A DNA stretch of 48,681 nucleotides from assembly GCA_016866215.1 (NCBI GenBank), contig VGNE01000026.1, positions 1 to 48,681 on the forward strand, read 5' to 3'. This stretch comes from Chloroflexota bacterium. GTDB taxonomy: Bacteria; Chloroflexota; Anaerolineae; Anaerolineales; Villigracilaceae. The notes under the pieces were generated by a model. That model was not told where the DNA came from. It saw only the letters and a list, made by a program, of their open reading frames with translations, and did no database searches. Every line of letters starts with the position of its first letter. Position 1 is the first letter of the stretch. The translations under genes were made by a program, and so were the position numbers. Positions 23,982 through 32,145 of this stretch are shown here, piece by piece.

Positions 23982-24629
23982 CTATCCCAGCCCTGCATCC
24001 CTGGCACGGATGATGGCTTGCGCGCGGGATGCGACTTGTAATTTGTTAAAGATATTTGAGACATGGTTGCGGACAGTCTTCTGGCTGATGACCAGCGCAC
24101 CCGCGATCTCGGCATTGCCCGTCCCACGCGCCAACAGGTCAAGCACTTCGCGTTCGCGCTCGGTCAATTCGGGGAATGGATGTGGGGGCTTGGAATTAAG
24201 TTGTGCAAAGAAGTTGATCAAGCGCCGCGCGATATTTGGCCCAAATAACGCTTCGCCGCTTCCAACCGAATGGATGGCGCGCAGGATTTCGGTCTGGTCC
24301 GCCCCTTTGAGCAAATATCCGCGCGCGCCCGCGCGCATGGCAGAAAAGATCGAGTCGTCATCTTCGAACATGGTCAATACGATCACGCCGATATGCGGGC
24401 TGGATTGATAGATCTGCCGCGTCGCTTCGATCCCGTTTGTGCCTGGCATTTGAATATCCATCAAGACCACGTCAGGCTGTAGTTTCGCGGCTTTCTGAAT
24501 TGCCTCATCGCCATTTGCCGCCTCGCCTGCCACTTCCATGTCTGGTACGGATGCAAGCAGGGCGCGCAGTCCTTTGCGGAAGGGCGCGTGGTCGTCGGCG
24601 ATGAGGACGCGAATCAATTCATTCATCAT
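23982..24629 (-). CDS. NarL/LuxR-family response regulator
   Basis: 215 residues. The receiver domain has [14 protein letters not shown] (acid pocket), phospho-acceptor Asp in [10 protein letters not shown] (about residue 57), Thr in VLTMFEDD and Lys in YLLKGAD. The C-terminal GerE/LuxR helix-turn-helix is [39 protein letters not shown]. It is the partner of the histidine kinase gene just upstream on the same strand, from which it is separated by a repeat element. Target genes are unknown. Confidence 0.93.
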   Translation of the reverse strand: MMNELIRVLIADDHAPFRKGLRALLASVPDMEVAGEAANGDEAIQKAAKLQPDVVLMDIQMPGTNGIEATRQIYQSSPHIGVIVLTMFEDDDSIFSAMRAGARGYLLKGADQTEILRAIHSVGSGEALFGPNIARRLINFFAQLNSKPPHPFPELTEREREVLDLLARGTGNAEIAGALVISQKTVRNHVSNIFNKLQVASRAQAIIRARDAGLG

Positions 24630-24646
24630 TGTTCTATCTTTATCAC

Positions 24647-24739
24647 ATGTCGTTGCGAGCGAGCGATAGCGAGCGAAGCAATCCCCGATTTAATGGGGAG
24701 ATTGCTTCGTCGTCGCTCCGCTCCTCCTCGCAACGACAT
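24647..24739. repeat. MITE/REP-like element, copy A
   Basis: 93 bp bounded by the perfect 13-bp inverted repeat ATGTCGTTGCGAG/CTCGCAACGACAT, with an inner GAAGCAATC/GATTGCTTC pair. It lies between the kinase and regulator genes of one operon. A second copy is at 33506-33593. Confidence 0.8.
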
Positions 24740-24742
24740 AAT

Positions 24743-26818
24743 TCACACATCATCCACCTCACACGGCAAACATGCAGTGATGTGAACGCCGTTGGAAGAC
24801 GATTGGATGTCGAACGTCCCGCCCAATTCGGCGGCGCGCTCGCGCATGGAGAACATGCCGACGCCGCTGTGATGTCCCTGCAAGCCGACTCCGTTGTCGC
24901 GCACGTCAATGTTCAACGTGCCGTCGAATTTCAGTTGAACATTGCACTCCGTCGCCTGCGAATGTTTGGAGGCATTGGTCAGCGCTTCGCAGACGATGCG
25001 ATAGGCAGCGACTTCAACAGCGGCGGGTAATTTGGGAAATTCACCGTCCCGCTCAATCTGTACTGATAGCCCCGAGCGGATAAGATTGTTAGCATATTCT
25101 TGAATGGCAGAGAAAAGTCCAAGCTCATCCAGCGCGGGCGGGCGCAGGTTGTAAACAAGGCGGCGGATGTCTTCGATGGCAGATTGAGTTTGGGATTTCA
25201 ATTCGCCGAGCAAGACATCGGTTTCATCAGGATTCTGTTTCAATTGATTGCGAGCCGCATCCAGCTTTAACGTCAGGCTGGCGAGGCTGGGACCGAGTCC
25301 GTCGTGCAGGTCGCGGCGCAGGCGGCGGCGTTCCTCTTCGCGGGCGGTGACAAGTCTCTCGCGCGAATGTTGCAGGTCGCGCGTCACTTGTACTGCATAT
25401 GCGGCAACACTGACCTGGCGGGCGATGTTTTGCAGGAGAGTCATTTCGTCAGCGGCGAAAGAGTCTTCGCCGCCGCGCTTGGAGGCGAGGATCATGCCGA
25501 TGGGTTGATTCCGATAATTTAACGGGAACCTCTCACAGGTCAGGTTTGAAGCGGAAGTTTGTCCATATTCTGCCGCTAAAACAAATTCAGTCCCCTCTTT
25601 GAGCATGATCGCAACGTAGGGAAGTCGCAACGCTTGAGATATGGATTCTACAATCGTCGGAAGAATGGAATCAGGCGCGATGACTGTTTCGAGTCGTTCG
25701 CCGAGTTTGGTCAGCACCGAGATTGGGTTATCACGCTCGCCATAGACGAGACGGTTGACCGCGCGTTGCAGTCGTTCGCGCAAAGGTTGGACGAGAACCG
25801 CGATCAGCCCCGTTGCGAGCAAGGATATGAAAAGGTTGCCGCTGGATTGAAAGAGTTCGCTGAATCCGCCGACGATCAAAATGTAGAGAGCGATGACGAT
25901 GGCGGTCAGCGCGCCATAGACGAGGGTGCGGCTGATGAGGATGTCAATATCCCACAGGCGATAGCGCAGGATGGCGATGGCAAAGGAAAGCGGGAGAATC
26001 ATTAGCGAGACGAACCAACCGAGTTGACTGAGAGGCGACCACCAGGGTTGCGGCGCGCCCGTTGGCAGGTTTTGGAGAACCACATATGGGATGGAGGCGA
26101 GGGTGGAAAACGCCAGCCAGATCACCAGACCATAAACAAACCATTTAGTCTGCTGGCGCTCCTGCAATGTGGAGACGCGGCGATAGCGGAAGATCTGCGC
26201 GTACACGCCGAGAGGGAAGAGGACAAAGTATCCGAGTCCGACCAGGGCGGTGAGAGGGTTCGTGAACGAGAAGAGGTCGGCTTGTGTCAGGGAAAAGCCG
26301 AGGGGAATGTAGACCAGGCTGGCAAGGACGGCATAACGCGTCCATTGCGGGACGAAGCGCCCATTGGGGAAGAGACAGAAGATGAGCATGATCGGCGTGA
26401 TGGTCAACGCCGACTGGATCGAAAAGACCAGCGAAGTAAATTCCCCAGGCTCGAACGCGCTCAAGGCTTCCAACGGTCCCGCCATGATGACACCGTAACC
26501 GAGCAGGAAAAACGAAGCGAAGACCGCCATCGCTTCGTCGCGTTTGCGCCAGAACAGAATGGCAGATAGAACGATGCAGAGCGAGGCGGTTGCGATGGAA
26601 GCCAACATGCTTGCGACTCGCATGGCTTTCACGAATGCGGGCGGGGCGTCAATGGCATCAACCTGGAAATTTGAAACGTGGCGGGCATAGCCAGGCAGGG
26701 CGGCGAGGAGGATACCGATGGCAGTGATAAACAGAATCACCCACACGACATCGGTCAACTTGCGTCGGCGGGTGGGGTGAATCGCTTTGAGATTCTCGGG
26801 GAGGGGATTGCCTGTCAT
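24743..26818 (-). CDS. Membrane sensor histidine kinase of the NarL/LiaS class with GAF domain
   Basis: 691 residues from ATG 26818. TATACT lies seven bases upstream of that ATG and there is no ribosome site; an in-frame TTG at 26857 is less likely. About eight to ten membrane helices fill residues 25-330, followed by a GAF-like domain (about 370-490). The dimerisation box is EEERRRLRRDLHDGLGPSLA (phospho-acceptor His), and the ATP-binding segment includes EALTNASKHSQ and DNGVG. Substrate or signal is unknown. It phosphorylates the response regulator downstream. Confidence 0.9.
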   Translation of the reverse strand: MTGNPLPENLKAIHPTRRRKLTDVVWVILFITAIGILLAALPGYARHVSNFQVDAIDAPPAFVKAMRVASMLASIATASLCIVLSAILFWRKRDEAMAVFASFFLLGYGVIMAGPLEALSAFEPGEFTSLVFSIQSALTITPIMLIFCLFPNGRFVPQWTRYAVLASLVYIPLGFSLTQADLFSFTNPLTALVGLGYFVLFPLGVYAQIFRYRRVSTLQERQQTKWFVYGLVIWLAFSTLASIPYVVLQNLPTGAPQPWWSPLSQLGWFVSLMILPLSFAIAILRYRLWDIDILISRTLVYGALTAIVIALYILIVGGFSELFQSSGNLFISLLATGLIAVLVQPLRERLQRAVNRLVYGERDNPISVLTKLGERLETVIAPDSILPTIVESISQALRLPYVAIMLKEGTEFVLAAEYGQTSASNLTCERFPLNYRNQPIGMILASKRGGEDSFAADEMTLLQNIARQVSVAAYAVQVTRDLQHSRERLVTAREEERRRLRRDLHDGLGPSLASLTLKLDAARNQLKQNPDETDVLLGELKSQTQSAIEDIRRLVYNLRPPALDELGLFSAIQEYANNLIRSGLSVQIERDGEFPKLPAAVEVAAYRIVCEALTNASKHSQATECNVQLKFDGTLNIDVRDNGVGLQGHHSGVGMFSMRERAAELGGTFDIQSSSNGVHITACLPCEVDDV

Positions 26819-26825
26819 CGGAGAT

Positions 26826-26831
26826 AGTATA
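26826..26831 (-). promoter_or_regulatory. -10 box for a leaderless kinase transcript
   Basis: TATACT on the minus strand, seven bases before ATG 26818. No convincing -35 is visible, so the call rests on spacing and the absence of a ribosome site. Confidence 0.4.
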
Positions 26832-26877
26832 GTCTTGTTTGGGTCTTTGAGAATCAATGCGTTTAAAAAACCTTTTT

Positions 26878-26963
26878 GAACACGGATTGCACGGATATCA
26901 CGGATAAAATCTTTTTAAAATCCGTACTTTTCCGTGCGCGAAGCGTCCGTGCAATCCGTGTTC
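26878..26963. repeat. Inverted repeat with perfect 18-bp arms
   Basis: GAACACGGATTGCACGGA (26878-26895) and its exact reverse complement (26946-26963) flank 50 bp that also contain TCCGT/ACGGA motifs. It fills the gap between the kinase start and the gene ending at 26974. It is probably a dispersed palindromic element and could act as a transcript-end hairpin. Confidence 0.7.
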
Positions 26964-26973
26964 AGACCTTTGG

Positions 26974-27438
26974 TTAAAACGGCTTGGACATCATCAGCCA
27001 CGCGATGATCGCATAACCGCCGTACCCAATCAGCGTGAGCAATACGGGATTGCTCTTCTTCAAAATTGCAAAGAGTTCTTCGTTACTTTCCGATGGCTTA
27101 GATGAAAGTTCCACTGCTTTCCTTGCCGCGCCGTAAACTCTCGAACCCCAAAAATACATCAAAGCGATGATGAGGACCAACAGGGCTATCGAGACCCAGA
27201 TCCAGCCGAATTTCCACCAGTGACCTTGAAAACCTGCGATGATCCCAAATACAATGGACGCCAGCAGAGTCAAACTCATCAGCGGGTAGGAGGCGCCCGA
27301 TAGATCGAGCAGGGCGCGAATCTTCCGCAAATCACGTTCGCGCTTCAAGGCAAACGCCATGCTAACCGATGCGCCGTGCGAGAGCAAAAATCCGAAAGTG
27401 GAAATTATGTGTAGAAAGACGATGATCCTGTAAAGCAT
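26974..27438 (-). CDS. DUF2269-like four-helix membrane protein
   Basis: 154 residues with four predicted membrane helices: IIVFLHIISTFGFLLSHGAS, LMSLTLLASIVFGIIAG, IWVSIALLVLIIALMYFWG and VLLTLIGYGGYAIIAWLMM. The His in the first helix and the RERDLRKIRALLDLS loop resemble the DUF2269 group. AAGGAG lies 8 nt before the ATG. Function unknown; it is transcribed alone from a region with repeats on both sides. Confidence 0.7.
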   Translation of the reverse strand: MLYRIIVFLHIISTFGFLLSHGASVSMAFALKRERDLRKIRALLDLSGASYPLMSLTLLASIVFGIIAGFQGHWWKFGWIWVSIALLVLIIALMYFWGSRVYGAARKAVELSSKPSESNEELFAILKKSNPVLLTLIGYGGYAIIAWLMMSKPF

Positions 27439-27472
27439 GGGTTGTTCTCCTTGTAATTCAATCCCCCGATTC

Positions 27473-27580
27473 GCGGGGCTGAAGCCGCCTGCTCAGTATA
27501 TGGAAGCCCTTCGGGCTGACTGTTGGCGCGACGAGTCGGTTTCAACCGACTTCCATGAACTGAGGCAGGACTTCAGTCCG
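27473..27580 (+). repeat. About 100-bp dispersed repeat, copy 2
   Basis: Same order of blocks as the inverted copy at 15442-15540: GCGGGGCTGAAGCCGCC, TGGAAGCCCTTCGGGCTG, AGTCGGTTTCAACCGACT and CTGAGGCAGGA. The inner palindrome GTCGG/CCGAC is preserved although its sequence differs, which suggests selection for a hairpin. Confidence 0.65.
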
Positions 27581-27631
27581 ACGGAAGCCGTTGAGCAAAA
27601 GCGCAATTTGCGCCTGTTTTCAGCATGGATA

Positions 27632-28234
27632 TTATTCTGCGCTGCTTGATAAGAGCACGTGTCCCAGCCAGATGCACCAGATGGGATACAGGATATAAGT
27701 TCCGAGCCACCCAAAAAACGCAACATAGAGGTACCACGGCATGGACTCCATGCTGTCAATTCCAGCGAATATTCCTGGAATACCGAGCAGACCGATTGCC
27801 ATGAATGCTCCTACGACAACCCCGAAAATGACCAAGTTGTGAGGCAACGCGTCACCGTGTAGTATCGCATAACAATATGCCGCCAGCCAAAAGCCGATCA
27901 GAGCATACCCGATGCCTGAATACCACCCAGCCAGCACAAAATCTGTGAAACCGAAAATGATCAGGATCGACCCGATGATGGTAAAGATCGCACCGACCAC
28001 CGCAAGAGCAAGTTGACTCATCGGCGGTGATTTGACATGCTGTTCGGCATATAACATCCACGCTAGAATCACGCTTGAGATACCAATAACGCTGTTGAAT
28101 ACATCATTGACCCTGCCAAAGGACTGATTTACTGTATACATTAAGGCGAGGAATATTACCGCAAGGATGGCTGAGGCGCCTGTGGCGATTGCGATCCAGC
28201 CAGTTGTTGTGGTTGAGAAGTTGCTTGTCGTCAT
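27632..28234 (-). CDS. Unidentified six-helix membrane protein
   Basis: 200 residues. Six hydrophobic segments are visible (for example GWIAIATGASAILAVIFLAL, LALAVVGAIFTIIGSILIIFG, NLVIFGVVVGAFMAIGLLG). I do not recognise a family. AAGGAG sits 5 nt before the ATG, and the start overlaps the stop of the VOC gene (28231), so the two form a coupled pair in which the VOC protein comes first. Confidence 0.75.
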   Translation of the reverse strand: MTTSNFSTTTTGWIAIATGASAILAVIFLALMYTVNQSFGRVNDVFNSVIGISSVILAWMLYAEQHVKSPPMSQLALAVVGAIFTIIGSILIIFGFTDFVLAGWYSGIGYALIGFWLAAYCYAILHGDALPHNLVIFGVVVGAFMAIGLLGIPGIFAGIDSMESMPWYLYVAFFGWLGTYILYPIWCIWLGHVLLSSSAE

Positions 28235-28695
28235 GGTTTCTCCTTACTGATAACAAGCCAGCGATTTGCAAAATCTCCGGCTGTGCGGAATGTCGGCTCT
28301 ACGGCAATTTGCCAGGTGATGTGATAGGGATCCAAAAATTCGAGTCTGTCTGGTTGGAATTCTTCGATCTTTATGTCAGGCGAAAGTCTTTCATGAATCG
28401 CTTTAATGTCGTCTTCGGTAGCGCTCAATCCAATTGCAAATACCTGACCTGGAGGATGAACGCCTTTGAACAGCGCCATCACAAACTTCCCTTTCCGCAG
28501 GGCAGACATACCCAAGTCCATTCCAGCGGCTTTGGCATCCTCCCATCCTTTATCGAAGGGCAGGGTGTACCACAAGCCGCCTTCTTTTTCGATCTCCCGT
28601 CCGATCAGCTCCATTTCAAAAAGGTCTTTATAGAATCTTTCGGCTTCCTGCAAGTTGGGGACAAACAGAGCGATATGGCTGACAGAACTTGTCAT
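28231..28695 (-). CDS. VOC (glyoxalase/bleomycin resistance) family protein
   Basis: 154 residues. ATG 28695 has GAAGGAG 6 nt upstream and gives MTSSVSHIALFVPNLQEAERFY, the standard VOC beginning; a TTG at 28710 is not needed. The second half has IKAIHERLSPDIKIEEF and DPYHITWQIAVE. Metal ligands of true glyoxalase I cannot all be placed, so the reaction is unknown. The gene overlaps the downstream membrane protein gene by 4 nt. Confidence 0.83.
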   Translation of the reverse strand: MTSSVSHIALFVPNLQEAERFYKDLFEMELIGREIEKEGGLWYTLPFDKGWEDAKAAGMDLGMSALRKGKFVMALFKGVHPPGQVFAIGLSATEDDIKAIHERLSPDIKIEEFQPDRLEFLDPYHITWQIAVEPTFRTAGDFANRWLVISKEKP

Positions 28696-28770
28696 CCTGA
28701 ACTCCTTCAAGGGAATGATTTCGTTAAACTACAGAAACGTAGCGCGATATTTATATCGCCTTTCTTGCGG

Positions 28771-28849
28771 GCGACATGAATCTCGCGGTACAAGATTGGT
28801 TATTGCGCGGGCAGGGCGACATGAATGTCGCGGTACAAAATTGGCTATT
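28771..28849. repeat. Two tandem 34-bp repeats, 45-bp period
   Basis: GCGACATGAAT(C/G)TCGCGGTACAA is present at 28771 and again at 28816, each followed by (G/A)ATTGG(T/C)TATT. The core CGACATGAATGTCG is nearly self-complementary. The second unit runs into the last codon of the cytochrome c gene. Confidence 0.65.
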
Positions 28850-29735
28850 CTGCTGACAATGAATTCAGGTACAACCAGATGGCTTTGAGCTGATCGTCGG
28901 TCATATTTCTGAAATCTATCCAGGGCATGAACTGAGTCAGGGGACGATTATCCGGAGTGATGCCCGTGCGGATGGTTTGGATGAACTCCGCTTCAGACCA
29001 GGAAGCCGCTTCACTGCCAGCAACAAGACCAGGCACGAACGGCGCGGCAGGGTTTGGCGGGGTTTCAACCCCAGCCAGGTCTTCCCCGTGACACATGCGG
29101 CATCCGCTGACTTCGGTCAGGTATGCGCCATATTCAGGGGTCACACCCTCCGTCGGCGCGGACGGACGCGCTGCGCCATGATCTATGTTCTCCGCTTCGA
29201 TGACATTGCCCAGTGCGCCCGCGCTGGCCAGTATTTTTCCGAGAGGCGTGAACTCAGGCTCAGGCCATTCCTTGTCCACGGGCGGAAGGGATTTGAGATA
29301 GGCGATGATGTCGCCCAGGTCGCTGTCGCTGAAATAGTAAAAGTCACTGGATGGCATGATGATCAGGGAATGCCCTTCGGGATTGACCCCGTAACGAATG
29401 GCGCGCACCCAATCGGCATCCGTGAACGTGCTTCCCACGCCGCCAATTCCTGGCGTAAGGTTGCGGGCTGGTATTTTTCCGAGCATGGGGTCATCCAAAA
29501 AGGCTGTCCCCGCAAGGTCACTGCCGTGGCAGTACATGCAATCGCCGCTCGCCACCCATTGTCTGCCGCGCTCGATGGAGGCAGGGTCGCTGGGAATGGG
29601 GATCGGATCCGCCTGTATAGAATATGTCCTGTTCAATCGAATGTTGGCGTTGATGGTAAGCCCTGCAAGGAGCAATAAAACCAATCCGAACAAAGCGCCG
29701 AGCGCAATGCCAAACCATTTAAAAAATTTACGCAT
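28845..29735 (-). CDS. Membrane-anchored dihaem cytochrome c
   Basis: 296 residues from ATG 29735 (AGGAG 7 nt upstream). An N-terminal helix (ALGALFGLVLLLLAGL, residues 11-26) acts as anchor or signal. Two c-type haem sites are seen, CMYCH (66-70) and CRMCH (212-216), each in its own cytochrome c domain with downstream Met candidates (LIIMPSS, QFMPW). The layout resembles the membrane cytochrome c subunits of alcohol/aldehyde dehydrogenases, but no such partner lies nearby. It is likely to carry electrons outside the membrane. Confidence 0.9.
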   Translation of the reverse strand: MRKFFKWFGIALGALFGLVLLLLAGLTINANIRLNRTYSIQADPIPIPSDPASIERGRQWVASGDCMYCHGSDLAGTAFLDDPMLGKIPARNLTPGIGGVGSTFTDADWVRAIRYGVNPEGHSLIIMPSSDFYYFSDSDLGDIIAYLKSLPPVDKEWPEPEFTPLGKILASAGALGNVIEAENIDHGAARPSAPTEGVTPEYGAYLTEVSGCRMCHGEDLAGVETPPNPAAPFVPGLVAGSEAASWSEAEFIQTIRTGITPDNRPLTQFMPWIDFRNMTDDQLKAIWLYLNSLSAE

Positions 29736-29823
29736 ACGAATCTCCTGTGACGATATTCGACACAATGTACTGTATGCGCTGTCCCGTTGTCATGGGGCGG
29801 ATGTCCTGATTGGGTCGGGAAAT

Positions 29824-29856
29824 AAAACAGGCATCCCAAACGGGATGCCTGTTTTT
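29824..29856 (-). terminator. Intrinsic terminator after the MNT/HEPN pair
   Basis: AAAACAGGCATCCC (29824-29837), a 4-nt loop, and GGGATGCCTGTTTT (29842-29855) make a 14-bp perfect stem with T-tracts on both strands. It is placed to stop minus-strand transcription from the HEPN gene before the cytochrome c gene. Confidence 0.85.
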
Positions 29857-29889
29857 AGAAATGGTCCAGAGTCTGATTTGCAAGACGGT

Positions 29890-30282
29890 TTACAAATGCT
29901 TCAAATAGTTCTCTATGGCTTCCACAAAATTCTTTGCATCTTGAAATGTCGCCTCGACATCCGCACGGTCTATTTCCCAGATTTCGCCATAGTCTCTTGT
30001 CTGGCGGTCTTCAAACCCAAAATGCAAGGAACGGGAAATTTCTTTGGGGAATATGCCCTTCCTGACAAATTCCTTGTCGAAGAAAGCGATGGCATGGGTA
30101 TGTTTGGAGATGACCTGTCCCTTCGATGAGGCAAGAGCCAAAACTGCATAGAACATGGCATAGTAAGAACGGTTGATGACCCCACGCCTCAAATCTTGAG
30201 CAAGCAGGGTTTCGGCTTCGAGGAGTGTTTCCCGCGCTTCATCCATTCGCTCGCGGACAATCCGACTTTTCTCATCATCCAT
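29890..30282 (-). CDS. HEPN-domain protein (toxin-like partner of MNT)
   Basis: 130 residues of the HEPN superfamily (PF05168-like): an N-terminal helix RMDEARETLLEAETLL, the characteristic NRSYYAMFYAVLAL, and a C-terminal helix ATFQDAKNFVEAIENYL. The RNase motif R-x4-6-H of active HEPN toxins is not obvious. The start codon shares one base with the stop of the upstream nucleotidyltransferase gene. Together they are a classical MNT/HEPN module, known in some cases to be toxin-antitoxin. Confidence 0.87.
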   Translation of the reverse strand: MDDEKSRIVRERMDEARETLLEAETLLAQDLRRGVINRSYYAMFYAVLALASSKGQVISKHTHAIAFFDKEFVRKGIFPKEISRSLHFGFEDRQTRDYGEIWEIDRADVEATFQDAKNFVEAIENYLKHL

Positions 30283-30587
30283 TAGACAGCAACCCCTTCT
30301 TTCCGAATGGCTTTCAAGATGGGCTGGCCTTTCAATCTCTCACCGCCGACCAGTGTTGAAATAACCACGCCCGAATCCAAACTGACCTCCCAGGCGATCT
30401 CTCGAATCTTCTTTCGCAAGGGGAGGTCCACATCGTTTGGCAACTCAATGTACAGATCAAGGTCAGAATACCTGGTTGCATCCCCGCGGGCGCGCGAACC
30501 GTAAACCACCACGCGCTGGACGGGCGTCACTTCCAGCAGGCGGCGTTTCACTTTGCGGGCAATTCGGGCGTCTTTGGTGGAAAGCAT
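30282..30587 (-). CDS. MNT-type minimal nucleotidyltransferase
   Basis: 101 residues of the polymerase-beta nucleotidyltransferase superfamily. The active-site pattern VVVYGSRARGDATRYSDLDLYIE contains GSx(3)G and the DxD. MNT proteins can add AMP to their HEPN partner and so silence it. The gene is first in the pair. TATAAT lies six bases upstream of the ATG without a ribosome site, so it is likely to be translated from a leaderless mRNA. Confidence 0.9.
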   Translation of the reverse strand: MLSTKDARIARKVKRRLLEVTPVQRVVVYGSRARGDATRYSDLDLYIELPNDVDLPLRKKIREIAWEVSLDSGVVISTLVGGERLKGQPILKAIRKEGVAV

Positions 30588-30593
30588 GTCTCA

Positions 30594-30599
30594 ATTATA
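30594..30599 (-). promoter_or_regulatory. Consensus -10 box, leaderless start of the MNT gene
   Basis: TATAAT, then TGAGAC, then the ATG at 30587 (all on the minus strand). The spacing equals that at 10272 and 15578. No good -35 is visible. Confidence 0.55.
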
Positions 30600-30605
30600 C
30601 AGCAA

Positions 30606-30640
30606 ACAAAAAGCCTCGCGGACTTTTGCCCGCGAGGCTT
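30606..30640 (-). terminator. Intrinsic terminator of the glycine cleavage operon
   Basis: On the minus strand AAGCCTCGCGG and CCGCGAGGCTT (30630-30640 with 30611-30621) form an 11-bp stem with an 8-nt loop, followed by TTTTTG. It lies 21 nt after the gcvPB stop and just before the MNT promoter. Confidence 0.88.
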
Positions 30641-30660
30641 CACTGATCACCGATTACTGA

Positions 30661-32145
30661 TTACTGGTTTTGGTAATCCTCTGGCAGCCAGCAGCAGAGC
30701 ACCAACTCTCTCGCGGCTTTCACTTCATCCATTCTGCCGAAGGGGGTGATGTGCGGCGCATCGTGGAGCAGCTCAGGCTGGGACTTGGCTTCTTCCGCGA
30801 TCTTGATCAAGGCGTCGGCGAAACGATCCAAGGTATCCTTGTTTTCGGTCTCGGTCGGTTCGATCATCAAGGCTTCGTGGACGATGAGCGGGAAGTAGTT
30901 TGTGGGTGGGTGGAAGTTGTAGTCCATCAGGCGTTTGGCGATGTCGAGCGCGCGGACATCGCTACCCGCGAATTGACCTTCCGCCACGAATTCATGCATG
31001 CAGATACGGTCATACGGAATGGTGTATGTGCCGCGCAAGCGGGCTTGTAAATAGTTGGCATTGAGAACAGCAAATTGCGAAATCGCTTTCAATCCATCCA
31101 GTCCGTGCATGGCGATGTAGGTATAAGCGCGGACGAGTCCGCCGCCGAAATGACCGTGGAAGGCTTTCATGCGTCCGATCGTTTGCTTCGGCGTGACGAA
31201 TCCATAAAGCGGAGGAATTTCATCTTCGCCGTCTTCAAGGATGCCGACCAAAGGAGATGGGAGGAAATCAACTAAACGTTCGCTGACACCAACCGGACCA
31301 GAGCCAGGTCCGCCGCCGCCATGCGGGACGGAGAAGGTCTTGTGCAGGTTGAAGTGCATCACGTCAAAGCCGAGGTCGCCGGGGCGGACGATACCGAGCA
31401 GCGCGTTTAAGTTTGCGCCATCGCCATACATCAGACCGCCGCACTTATGCACCAACTCAATTACTTTTTCAATGTTCTCGTCGAACATGCCAAGTGTATT
31501 TGGATTGGTGAGCATCATGCCGACGACTGTATCGTCACATGCGGCTGCGAGGGCTTTGAGGTCAACGTTACCGCGCGCGTCCGACGGGATGGTGACAACG
31601 CTGAATCCCAACATGCCGGCCGAGGCGGGGTTCGTGCCATGCGCGGCATCGGGGATGAGCATCTTGGTGCGTTTGCTGTCGTTGCGTGATTTGTGATACG
31701 CAGCCATCATGAGCACGCCGGTGAATTCTCCGTGCGCGCCAGCGGCAGGTTGAAGAGTCATACCTGCGAATCCGCTGATCTCTTTCAGCCATTCCTGCAA
31801 TTCATACATCAGGACAAGATTGCCTTGCACGGTCTCGATCGGCTGTAATGGATGTGTGTAAAGGAAGCCGGGCAATCGGCAGGTGTCTTCATTGATCTTC
31901 GGGTTGTATTTCATGGTGCATGAACCCAAAGGATAGAAGCCATCGTCCACACTGTAGTTGAATTTGCTGAGCTTCATATAGTGGCGGACAACATCCACTT
32001 CGGCGAGTTCGGGCAGGGGCAGATCGGAGCGGAGTAAATTTTTGTTTGGCAGATCAGAATGGGGGACGTCTGATGCGGGCATCGTGACGCCGATTCTACC
32101 CGGGGAGGAAAGTTCAAAGATGGTAGGTTCAAGAATGGTAGCCAT
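30661..32145 (-). CDS. gcvPB: Glycine dehydrogenase (decarboxylating) subunit 2
   Basis: 494 residues, the usual length for the C-terminal half of a split P-protein. The PLP lysine lies in MHFNLHKTFSVPHGGGGPG; other landmarks are the N-terminal LGSCTMKYNPK, the LQPAAGAHGE loop and IPDAAHGTNPASA. With GcvPA it forms the PLP-dependent P-protein that decarboxylates glycine and passes the aminomethyl group to lipoyl-GcvH. It overlaps gcvPA by one base (TAATG) with AGGAG upstream. Last gene of the operon. Confidence 0.96.
   Translation of the reverse strand: MATILEPTIFELSSPGRIGVTMPASDVPHSDLPNKNLLRSDLPLPELAEVDVVRHYMKLSKFNYSVDDGFYPLGSCTMKYNPKINEDTCRLPGFLYTHPLQPIETVQGNLVLMYELQEWLKEISGFAGMTLQPAAGAHGEFTGVLMMAAYHKSRNDSKRTKMLIPDAAHGTNPASAGMLGFSVVTIPSDARGNVDLKALAAACDDTVVGMMLTNPNTLGMFDENIEKVIELVHKCGGLMYGDGANLNALLGIVRPGDLGFDVMHFNLHKTFSVPHGGGGPGSGPVGVSERLVDFLPSPLVGILEDGEDEIPPLYGFVTPKQTIGRMKAFHGHFGGGLVRAYTYIAMHGLDGLKAISQFAVLNANYLQARLRGTYTIPYDRICMHEFVAEGQFAGSDVRALDIAKRLMDYNFHPPTNYFPLIVHEALMIEPTETENKDTLDRFADALIKIAEEAKSQPELLHDAPHITPFGRMDEVKAARELVLCCWLPEDYQNQ

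Noticed and set aside
26024-26569. Plus-strand open frame of about 180 codons opposite the histidine kinase
   Set aside because: Low-complexity charged composition (many Arg, Glu, Asp, Gly) typical of antisense reading of membrane helices; no ribosome site.
28771-28849. Two 34-bp repeats resembling a minimal CRISPR array
   Set aside because: Only two units, an 11-nt gap, and the second overlaps the end of a cytochrome c gene; better explained as a tandem copy of a small palindromic repeat.
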